This document shows, in pieces, positions 41,334 through 48,095 of a DNA stretch of 48,095 nucleotides. Within the stretch, counting starts at the first letter, position 1. Every line of letters starts with the position of its first letter. Source of the stretch: Solemya velesiana gill symbiont (GTDB lineage: Bacteria > Pseudomonadota > Gammaproteobacteria > Chromatiales > Chromatiaceae); the NCBI RefSeq assembly GCF_002020805.1, contig NZ_MPRJ01000007.1:1-48095 (forward strand), read 5' to 3'. The position numbers and the translations under genes were made by a program. Below the pieces are notes generated by a model, which had not been told where the DNA came from, ran no database searches, and worked only from the letters and a program-made list of their open reading frames with translations.

Positions 41334-42962
41334 ATGAGCCGCCAGAGCTGGAAATTTCGCGGGTGGCAGCTGTCTTTCATGGCCATGGTTTGGCTGATCT
41401 GCACCCCCGCCTTCGCAACCCCCTCCATTCAGAATCCCGGGGTGGGGTCTACTGAAACCAGCTCAACCCAGGAAGGTGAAAACTCTTCCATCGCAGATTT
41501 CTACAGGGTGACCGGAACCGAGTCAATCTGGATATCGGCCAACGGCTTATCCGAACGAGGAGATCGCTTTATCAATTTTCTGGGGCAGGTTGAAGCCGAA
41601 GGCCTGGATTCGAAGCGTTACCTGTACGATGAAATCCTTGTCTATTCGAGGCGGGAGAATCTGTGTCAGCTCGAGTTGTGGCGGCTGGAACTGCTCCTGG
41701 ACTTGGTGTACCTGACGTTGGGCAAGGACCTTATCCAGGGGCGTGCTGACTGGAACGTCCATGATCCTCGATGGCATATCCCCAGGTCCGTGGCCAGCCT
41801 TTCGATTCTTGCCGGGATATTGAACTCCGAGATTCCAATTGACCGTGCTCTGCGTGCGCTTGGGCCGAAGCATTATGCCTTTCATCAGCTGAAAAATGTG
41901 CTTGTTCGTTATCGTGATATCGAGCGTGCTGGCGGTTGGGAATCCATAGAGACAAGGAAGAGTCTCAAGGGGGGGATGGAGACGCCATTGGTCGCTGTGC
42001 TGCGTGAGCGACTCAGTATGGCAGGTGATCTTGATGATGCAGATGCTGTCAATCCTTTGCTTTTTGATGAGTCGTTGACCAAGGCCGTCAAGGCGTTTCA
42101 GGGGCGTCACGGTTTGGAACAGGACGGGGTAGTCGGGCGAAAGACCAGGGAAGCGATGAATGTGCCAGTGGGGGAACGCGTTCGCCAGATTGAGCTGAAC
42201 ATGGAGCGCTGGCGTTGGCTGCCAAGAAACCTGGGTGATGAGTACATCATAGTTAACACAGCGGCTTTCAGATTGGATTATGTGAAAAACGCTGGAACCG
42301 CACTCTCAATGCGGGTCATTGTTGGGGATCAGCTGAATCGTACACCGGTGTTTACAAAAGAGCTCACCTACATCGACATCAACCCGGTGTGGAATGTTCC
42401 CCATACAATTGCCACGGACGAGATCCTGCCCCAGTTGGCCATGAAGCCGGATTACCTGGAGAACAACGGGTTCAGAATTCTGAGTGACTGGAGCGACAGT
42501 GCCCGGGAACTGACGTTTGAGGAGACCGGCTGGTCAGTTGATAACAAGTCTGATTTCCCCTATCGGCTCCGGCAGGACTCGGGAGATGGCAATGCGCTGG
42601 GGCGAATCAAATTTCTGCTGCCAAACGAGTACAACATCTATCTCCACGATACACCTGGAAAGCGCCTGTTCAACAAGCCCAGGAGAACGTTCAGTCATGG
42701 CTGCATCAGAATCGAGAACCCGCGCGGGCTGGCACTCAACCTTTTCGATCAACTCAAAAAGTGGGATGAGGTTCGCCTGGATGAAACCCTGGACAGCGGC
42801 GAGAACAGAAAGGCCGTGCTGAAGAAACCGGTACCCGTCTATATCGTTTATCTCACGAGCTGGGTGGATGAGTCAGGTACGGTTCACTTTAGCGGCGACC
42901 ATTATCACAGGGACAGCTCACTGGTGCGTCATCTGTTTCCTGGCGAGGAAGTAACCTACTGA
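41334..42962 (+). CDS. L,D-transpeptidase (LdtD/YcbB-type)
   Basis: 542 residues. A signal peptide (QLSFMAMVWLICTPAFA) precedes a scaffold domain, a peptidoglycan-binding domain (about 235-275, TKAVKAFQGRHGLEQDGVVG) and the YkuD catalytic domain with the active site SHGCIRIE (His455, Cys457). Enzymes of this layout form 3-3 cross-links between diaminopimelate residues of peptidoglycan in the periplasm. E. coli LdtD is 615 residues, so this form is shorter. It lies 105 nt before a MepK-like gene, the same neighbour as in E. coli. Confidence 0.92.
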   Translation: MSRQSWKFRGWQLSFMAMVWLICTPAFATPSIQNPGVGSTETSSTQEGENSSIADFYRVTGTESIWISANGLSERGDRFINFLGQVEAEGLDSKRYLYDEILVYSRRENLCQLELWRLELLLDLVYLTLGKDLIQGRADWNVHDPRWHIPRSVASLSILAGILNSEIPIDRALRALGPKHYAFHQLKNVLVRYRDIERAGGWESIETRKSLKGGMETPLVAVLRERLSMAGDLDDADAVNPLLFDESLTKAVKAFQGRHGLEQDGVVGRKTREAMNVPVGERVRQIELNMERWRWLPRNLGDEYIIVNTAAFRLDYVKNAGTALSMRVIVGDQLNRTPVFTKELTYIDINPVWNVPHTIATDEILPQLAMKPDYLENNGFRILSDWSDSARELTFEETGWSVDNKSDFPYRLRQDSGDGNALGRIKFLLPNEYNIYLHDTPGKRLFNKPRRTFSHGCIRIENPRGLALNLFDQLKKWDEVRLDETLDSGENRKAVLKKPVPVYIVYLTSWVDESGTVHFSGDHYHRDSSLVRHLFPGEEVTY

Positions 42963-43076
42963 AATATGCTCCTGTTTCTGAAATTCTGTGATTTCTCTCT
43001 GATTTTAAAAGAAATTTCTTTACATTCCTGAAAATAACAGCACAATAAGCGTGCCCTTGGTTGTTAATTGTGTGTG

Positions 43077-43658
43077 ATGCGTAAATTTTTACCCAAGTCT
43101 CGTCAGACTATCGATCCTTCTCCCTGTTTCCATAGGCGCCGTTTTCTCCGCACTTCACTGGCATTGGCCGGCGGCATCATTGCTGCACCGGCGGTTGCAA
43201 CCGTGAGACGTACCGGTGAGCGACGGATCGAACTACTCAATCTTCATACCGGTGAGAAAGCGAAAATTCTTTACTGGTCCGGGGGCATGTACCAGCCAGG
43301 TGGGCTGAATGACCTCAATCACCTGCTGCGAGATCATCGCACCGGTGATGTATACGACATGGATACTGGTCTGTTCGATCTTGTACACGACCTGGGCTTA
43401 GAGTTTGGCAGCCAGCAGAAGTTTGAGATCATCTCCGGTTACCGGTCACCAAAGACAAACAAGTCGCTGAGTAACAAGTCCAGCGGTGTCGCAAAGCGCA
43501 GTCTGCACATGCAGGGTAAGGCTATGGATCTGCGGATGCCCGGGGTTTCCCTGGATAAGCTGAAACAGACGGCCATGAACCTGCAGCGCGGGGGTGTCGG
43601 ATTCTACCCCAAATCCGGATTCATACATGTCGACACAGGGCGCGTTCGCAGCTGGTAA
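43077..43658 (+). CDS. mepK: MepK-like (YcbK, DUF882) murein endopeptidase
   Basis: About 193 residues. A Tat-type signal is visible (RRRFLRTSLALAGG, ending near VATVRR). The M15-like zinc ligands appear as His144 and Asp151 in SLHMQGKAMDL and His184 in GFIHVD. E. coli MepK cleaves 3-3 (and some 4-3) cross-links, opposing the product of LdtD, encoded next to it in both organisms. ATG 43077 is the likeliest start; GTG 43068 is possible. Confidence 0.88.
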   Translation: MRKFLPKSRQTIDPSPCFHRRRFLRTSLALAGGIIAAPAVATVRRTGERRIELLNLHTGEKAKILYWSGGMYQPGGLNDLNHLLRDHRTGDVYDMDTGLFDLVHDLGLEFGSQQKFEIISGYRSPKTNKSLSNKSSGVAKRSLHMQGKAMDLRMPGVSLDKLKQTAMNLQRGGVGFYPKSGFIHVDTGRVRSW

Positions 43659-43776
43659 GCCGCGCTATCTGATCGCAACAATCTATCTTGCTGCTTCTGT
43701 TGGGATTGGCGAATCTCCGATGAGAGGTTTATGCTTTTGTGATTATGAATCGTTTACGAAAGCATAGATAAGGCAC

Positions 43777-46014
43777 ATGCCATCCCAACTGGACGCCCTC
43801 ATCAGGGGACAGCGCACATCCCGTATCCTGCTCCTGGCTCTCGGCTTTTCAATTGCGCTCATGCTTTGGCAGATTGCCCGCTGGACCGAGGAGACTGCCT
43901 TGGCGGAGCTGCATGAGCGCAGCAGTACCCAGCTCAGTTTTTATGTGGCCAGTCTTCAGGGCCAGCTTCAGAAATACGAGTTCCTGCCAGAGCTATTGGC
44001 AACCAACAAGCAGCTTGTGAAGTTGCTTGAGAACCCTGGCGACAGGGATCTCACCGATGCACTCAATCGTTACCTCGAAACCATCAATCGGATCTCCGAT
44101 GCTTCGGATACCTACCTGATGAATGACGCAGGGCTGACCATTGCCGCTTCGAACTGGCAGTCCGAGCGCCCATTCGTGGGCCGCAATTTTTCATATCGTC
44201 CCTACTTCAAGGAAGCCATGAAGGGGCATCTCGGCAGGTACTTTGCGCTGGGTACCACGTCACAGAAAAGAGGTTACTACTTCGCCTACCCTGTCCGGTC
44301 GATGGAGCGCATTCTTGGTGCCGTGGTTATCAAGATCAACATGGCGCCTAATGAAGAGAAATGGAGCCGGTCTGAAGATGAGTTCCTGGTAACTGATCCG
44401 GACGGCGTGATCTTCATCACCACCAACAAGGGCTGGCGTTACAAGACCCTGGGACCACTTCCTGATGAGGTGTTGGAGAGGATCAGGGCAAGCAGACGCT
44501 ACTCTGATGCGGAACTCTCATCGCTGGGCGCAGTTACACTGACAGCTGCCCAGGGTCGACTCATCCGGCCTGCTGAAACCGGAAGGACGGAATACCTGTC
44601 ACTGGAGCAGATGATGCCCGAGGCGGGCTGGAAGGTGCACATTCTTGCAGACACGAGCCAGGTAGGCGTAAGAGTGACCTGGAGCGTGCTGACTGCCGCC
44701 GTGATTTTCGGCATCGCAGTACTCTTTGTGATGTTCTTGATGCAGAGGCACAAACGTTTGCGTGAGCGTGAGCGCTTCGAACGCCAGGCAAAAAAGAACC
44801 TCGAACTGAACGAAGCGCGAATCAGGGCGATATTGGAGGGTGCTCAGGCAGGTGTGCTGACCATGAACGACCAGGGCTTGATAGAGTTTGCCAACAGCCG
44901 TGCACAAGAGCTGTTCGGTTACCAGCAGAAAGAGCTGTCAGGACACTCTTTTATCGCGTTCTTTGCCGAGAGCCAAAAAAATGAAGCGGAGAAAACCCTG
45001 CATGCTGCAGAAACGGGTGTCGTCGTTCGGGAGTTGGATGCCCGGCACAAGGATGGCTCAATTTTTCCTGTAGAACTCTCGGTTGGCAGTCTCAAGCTCC
45101 ACGATGGCAGAAAGCGTATTGCGACGATTCATGACATCAGTTTTGCAAAGCGACAGGAGGCGGAACTACGCCAGGCCCATGATCTGCTGGAAGTGCGGGT
45201 AGCCGAACGAACCCGTGATCTCAGTGAAACCAATGTTCGTTTGATCCGGGAAATCGAAGAGCATCAGCGCACAGAGGCGGCGTTGCGCCAGGCCCAGGAT
45301 GAACTGATCCAGGCCGCAAAGATGGCAGCACTGGGACAGATGGCAACCGGTATCAGTCACGAGTTGAACCAGCCCCTGGCGGCAATCCGTTCATATGCCG
45401 ACAATGCGCGTGCCTTGATCGACCATGAACGTAAGGAGGATGCGACCTGGAATCTGACCCAAATCTCAGAACTGACCGAGCGAATGGCCCAGATCAGTTC
45501 CCAGCTGAAAGTGTTTTCCCGCAAGACCAAGGGGCGGCTGGTCAGCGTATCCCTGACCGCGGCTATTGATCACTCCCTGGGGATACTCGCATCCAGAATA
45601 AAGGAGACCCAGGCGGAAATCTTAAAGCAGATGCCTGAAACAGAGCTTTATGTGATGGCTGATATGGTGCAACTGGAGCAGGTCTTGATCAACTTGATTG
45701 GTAACGCGCTGCAGGCGGTTGAACCGCAGAGCGAGAGAAGAGTGGAGATCGTGGCGGTGAGCAGCGATGACAGTGTCGCGATTACCATTCGCGATACCGG
45801 ATCAGGTATTGCTCCCGATCATCTTCCCCGTGTGTTTGATCCGTTCTTTACCACAAAGGAGGAGGGTTGTGGCCTGGGCCTGGGTCTTTCAATTTCCCAC
45901 CGTATCGTAGAAAGTATAAATGGCGAACTGATGGCCAACAATTACATGGATGGTGGCGCCATTTTTACTTTGACCCTGCCAAGCGTTGAAACACCGGAGG
46001 AGAAGACAGGCTGA
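43777..46014 (+). CDS. DctB-like sensor histidine kinase with PAS domain
   Basis: 745 residues. Transmembrane helix 1 (about 17-33, ILLLALGFSIALMLWQI), a large periplasmic double-PDC sensor with NFSYRPYFKEAMKG and GYYFAYPVR characteristic of DctB/C4-dicarboxylate sensors, and helix 2 near 307-327. Then a cytoplasmic PAS domain (about 350-455), a coiled coil, the phosphoacceptor His528 (ISHELNQPLAAIRSYADN) and a HATPase with DTGSGIAPDHLPRVFDPF. The extra PAS is more than in the classic protein. It sits 34 nt before the DctD-like regulator. The ligand cannot be told from sequence. Confidence 0.88.
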   Translation: MPSQLDALIRGQRTSRILLLALGFSIALMLWQIARWTEETALAELHERSSTQLSFYVASLQGQLQKYEFLPELLATNKQLVKLLENPGDRDLTDALNRYLETINRISDASDTYLMNDAGLTIAASNWQSERPFVGRNFSYRPYFKEAMKGHLGRYFALGTTSQKRGYYFAYPVRSMERILGAVVIKINMAPNEEKWSRSEDEFLVTDPDGVIFITTNKGWRYKTLGPLPDEVLERIRASRRYSDAELSSLGAVTLTAAQGRLIRPAETGRTEYLSLEQMMPEAGWKVHILADTSQVGVRVTWSVLTAAVIFGIAVLFVMFLMQRHKRLRERERFERQAKKNLELNEARIRAILEGAQAGVLTMNDQGLIEFANSRAQELFGYQQKELSGHSFIAFFAESQKNEAEKTLHAAETGVVVRELDARHKDGSIFPVELSVGSLKLHDGRKRIATIHDISFAKRQEAELRQAHDLLEVRVAERTRDLSETNVRLIREIEEHQRTEAALRQAQDELIQAAKMAALGQMATGISHELNQPLAAIRSYADNARALIDHERKEDATWNLTQISELTERMAQISSQLKVFSRKTKGRLVSVSLTAAIDHSLGILASRIKETQAEILKQMPETELYVMADMVQLEQVLINLIGNALQAVEPQSERRVEIVAVSSDDSVAITIRDTGSGIAPDHLPRVFDPFFTTKEEGCGLGLGLSISHRIVESINGELMANNYMDGGAIFTLTLPSVETPEEKTG

Positions 46015-46048
46015 ACTTGCCGGCCTGTTTGAAAGTGAAGAATTGTTA

Positions 46049-47425
46049 ATGAAAAGCAATCCGACGATCTACTTCATCGACGATGAAAAGCATATCCGTA
46101 TAGCCAACCAGCAGACCCTGGAGCTGGCGGGCTTCGATGTGCAGTGCTTCAACAGTGCTGAAAAGGTACTGCCCTTGCTTTCGCTTGACTGGCCTGGGGT
46201 TGTGGTGTGCGACATCAAGATGCCGGGTATGGACGGTTTGACCTTTCTAAGCAAGGCAATGGAAGTAGACAGGGATCTGCCGGTCATTCTCGTCACTGGG
46301 CATGGCGATATCTCGATGGCGGTCAATGCCATCCGTGACGGTGCCTATGATTTCATAGGGAAGCCGTTTGCCGCTGAAAAACTGATCGAGACCGTACGCC
46401 GCGCCGTCGACAAGCGGGCTCTGACGCTCGAGAATCGTAATCTCAAAATAGAGCTGGAGGCTCAGAGCGCCCCCGGACCCCGCATTATCGGACGTACCCC
46501 TGCCATTCAACGCTTGCGTGCCACCATCGCCCAGATTGCAGATACTGGCGCCGACGTACTGGTATTTGGCGAAACGGGAACCGGCAAGGAGTTGGTTGCA
46601 AGGTCGTTGCATGAGCACTCCCGGCGCAGGGACAGGAACTTTGTGGCAGTCAATTGCGGTGCTGTGCCTGAGAACCTTATCGAGAGTGAGCTTTTCGGCC
46701 ATGAGGCCGGTGCATTTACCGGTGCCCAGGAGCGGCGCATCGGCAAGTTTGAACATGCCAACGGCGGTACCCTCTTCCTCGATGAGATCGAGAGCATGCC
46801 AATGCCTGTACAGATCAGGCTGCTGCGGGTACTGCAGGAGCGCATGGTCGAGCGTTTGGGTTCAAATGAACTGATACCCCTGGATCTGCGTGTGGTGGCA
46901 GCAACAAAAGCCGATCTCAAAGAGGCGGCGGAGCGGGCCGAATTCCGGGAAGATCTCTACTACCGTCTCAATGTGGTGACCCTGGAGATCCCGCCGCTGC
47001 GGGACCGTCGGGAAGATATCCCGTTGCTCTTTCATCACTTTCTGCTGGTTTCCAGTGCCCGCTACCAGAAAGAGGCGCCTGCGCCGAGCAGTGAACAGAT
47101 CCATGCCTTGCTGGCTCACCCCTGGCCGGGCAATGTGAGGGAGTTGCGCAATGCCGCTGAGCGATACGTATTGCTGGGTGAGAGTTATGGCTACGAGTTG
47201 GAGCAGGTGCTGCGGGGAAGTGAAGACGGAGAGGGCTCCATTACCCTGCCCCAGCAGGTTGACTGTTTCGAGAAGAGTGTGATCGAACAGGCACTCTCTA
47301 CCCACAACGGCAACATCAAGGAGACCATGGAAGCGCTTGGTGTGCCGCGTAAGACGCTCTATGACAAGATGTGTAAGTTTGGTTTGGACAAAAAGAACTA
47401 TAAATTTGGACAAAAAGAACTATAA
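46049..47425 (+). CDS. DctD-like sigma54-dependent response regulator
   Basis: 458 residues from ATG 46049. Receiver domain with phosphoacceptor Asp55 (VVVCDIKMPGMDG); AAA+ domain with Walker A GETGTGKE (174-181), sigma54-contacting GAFTGA (221-226) and GTLFLDEIESMP; C-terminal Fis-type helix-turn-helix (GNIKETMEALGVPRKTLYDK). It activates sigma54 promoters when phosphorylated by the adjacent kinase. The last seven residues come from a 22-bp tandem duplication which shifts the frame. No dicarboxylate transporter gene is within the window. Confidence 0.9.
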   Translation: MKSNPTIYFIDDEKHIRIANQQTLELAGFDVQCFNSAEKVLPLLSLDWPGVVVCDIKMPGMDGLTFLSKAMEVDRDLPVILVTGHGDISMAVNAIRDGAYDFIGKPFAAEKLIETVRRAVDKRALTLENRNLKIELEAQSAPGPRIIGRTPAIQRLRATIAQIADTGADVLVFGETGTGKELVARSLHEHSRRRDRNFVAVNCGAVPENLIESELFGHEAGAFTGAQERRIGKFEHANGGTLFLDEIESMPMPVQIRLLRVLQERMVERLGSNELIPLDLRVVAATKADLKEAAERAEFREDLYYRLNVVTLEIPPLRDRREDIPLLFHHFLLVSSARYQKEAPAPSSEQIHALLAHPWPGNVRELRNAAERYVLLGESYGYELEQVLRGSEDGEGSITLPQQVDCFEKSVIEQALSTHNGNIKETMEALGVPRKTLYDKMCKFGLDKKNYKFGQKEL

Positions 47426-47426
47426 A
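47383..47426. repeat. 22-bp tandem duplication at the end of the dctD-like gene
   Basis: Two identical 22-bp units at 47383-47404 and 47405-47426 (each starts TTTGGACAAA and ends CTATAAA). With one unit the gene would end ...GLDKKNYK followed by TAG; with two, the frame shifts by one and the protein ends KFGQKEL then TAA. Confidence 0.95.
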
Positions 47427-47519
47427 TAGAGAGCGGTCTTGCCGAAAGCCACTTGTTTCTAAGAATAGTTGTGGTTGAAAGTGTGATGGTGCGAACTTCG
47501 TTTACAAACATTTTTCGTG

Positions 47520-47915
47520 CTAAAAATCGGCAAACTCTTTATCTGTAGTCGCGATATGACCCACAAGCCATTCTCTTAACTGCTGCAACAACACTATATC
47601 CAGTCGCGCACTCCCGTTTTCCAGTTCCCTCATGAACTGCATCAGTTCGGCATGCAGCATGGCGTGTTCCCGCTGATGTTCCCGCAGCTCTGTAAATCCG
47701 TTTTTTGCCATGAATGCTTCCTCATTCTGAAAATGGCTTTTTGTTTCCCGCTCCAACTCGATAAGTAGCTCATGCGCTTCCTGTGAGCCAATTTCCGGGT
47801 TTGACTGAACAGATTCCGCTAGGCGGTTCAGCAGGGTGACCAGTGCCATATGTTCTTCATCCAATTCAGATATCCCAAGGGCCATCCGGGTGTTGAAATG
47901 CATGAAGTCGGTCAT
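47520..47915 (-). CDS. Bacteriohemerythrin
   Basis: 131-residue four-helix di-iron oxygen-binding protein. The full ligand set is visible: His22 (DEEHMALV), His61 and Glu65 (HFQNEEAF), His80 and His84 (HQREH), His120 and Asp125 (GHIATTD). Such proteins bind or store O2 in microaerophiles and supply methane and sulfur oxidisers. It is convergent with the DctD-like gene and separated by 94 nt. ATG 47915 is used. Confidence 0.93.
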   Translation of the reverse strand: MTDFMHFNTRMALGISELDEEHMALVTLLNRLAESVQSNPEIGSQEAHELLIELERETKSHFQNEEAFMAKNGFTELREHQREHAMLHAELMQFMRELENGSARLDIVLLQQLREWLVGHIATTDKEFADF

Positions 47916-48087
47916 TGGAGGGTAACGGCTACGGTTTTCAGATAGTAATTTAAATATTTAGTACAACAGCACCCCGTTTTCAAGAAACGCGAATTTAATT
48001 TCCAAGTGCAACTCGACAGAGTTGGTTAGAGGGTAAGCTGCGGTAGCATAGGTAGCTTCTCTCACCGACCAAAGTTTGAGGAGCACC

Positions 48088-48095
48088 ATGTACAC
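48088..48095 (+). CDS. Possible start of a gene cut by the window edge
   Basis: ATG 48088 is preceded by GAGGAG at an ideal distance (48079-48084). Only two codons are visible, so nothing can be said of its product. The 160 nt between it and the hemerythrin gene hold no other feature that I can see. Confidence 0.35.

Noticed and set aside
43008-43021. 14-bp palindrome AAAGAAATTTCTTT between the L,D-transpeptidase and mepK genes
   Set aside because: AT-only dyad too weak to be a terminator and not evidently an operator.

Overview
This window is the replication-origin region of a gammaproteobacterial chromosome. The canonical oriC-proximal genes are all present: dnaA-dnaN-recF-gyrB on the minus strand, rpmH-rnpA-yidC-mnmE diverging on the plus strand, then mnmG-rsmG, parA-parB and the complete atpIBEFHAGDC operon. 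Gene content and protein sequence suggest a sulfur-oxidising, Chromatiales-like bacterium. The hints are a TusA-family protein, a secreted DsrE-like protein, a secreted TlpA-like thioredoxin, a small c-type cytochrome and a bacteriohemerythrin. That taxonomic assignment is inference; no rRNA gene or other decisive marker is present.

Region by region: 1-1730 (minus) holds a decayed sulfotransferase-like remnant and a two-gene sulfur-transfer module (PP-loop ATPase plus TusA). 2057-6199 (plus) holds glyQ-glyS, a MazG-like pyrophosphohydrolase and plsC, followed by a start-less GIY-YIG/T5orf172-like remnant. 6809-13119 (minus) is the dnaA-dnaN-recF-gyrB block. It has an AT-rich, DnaA-box-bearing dnaN-dnaA gap (candidate oriC) and two identical, perfect parS palindromes inside recF. 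13501-17176 (plus) is rpmH-rnpA-yidC-mnmE, without yidD.

17315-25719 is accessory DNA between mnmE and mnmG. It holds a divergent NAD-dependent beta-hydroxyacid dehydrogenase-like protein, a DMT-family permease with an in-frame amber codon near its 5' end, a translationally coupled MoxR-DUF58-TgpA operon, and a redox/sulfur cluster (cytochrome c, glyoxalase-like, TlpA-like, DsrE-like). 25895-28423 is mnmG-rsmG. 28444-32069 is an insertion relative to the usual rsmG-parA adjacency. It carries an M48 lipoprotein protease, a DUF3617 lipoprotein, a Na/Pi cotransporter broken by one extra copy of an 8-bp repeat, and a cysteine-rich zinc-ribbon protein. 32228-33964 is parAB; 34261-41200 is the ATP synthase operon behind a strong sigma70-type promoter and ending in a clear terminator. 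41334-43658 pairs an L,D-transpeptidase with a MepK-like endopeptidase, 43777-47425 is a DctB/DctD-type two-component system, and 47520-47915 is a bacteriohemerythrin.

The core genes work together in replication initiation, origin segregation (ParA/ParB acting on parS), tRNA U34 modification (MnmE/MnmG), membrane insertion (YidC) and ATP synthesis. I saw no CRISPR array, insertion sequence, prophage or tRNA/rRNA gene, and no clearly novel multi-gene system. The most unusual observations are the repeat-driven frameshift in the phosphate transporter, the 22-bp duplication rewriting the DctD C-terminus, the amber-interrupted permease with its palindrome, and the paired parS sites coding for the same peptide in RecF.
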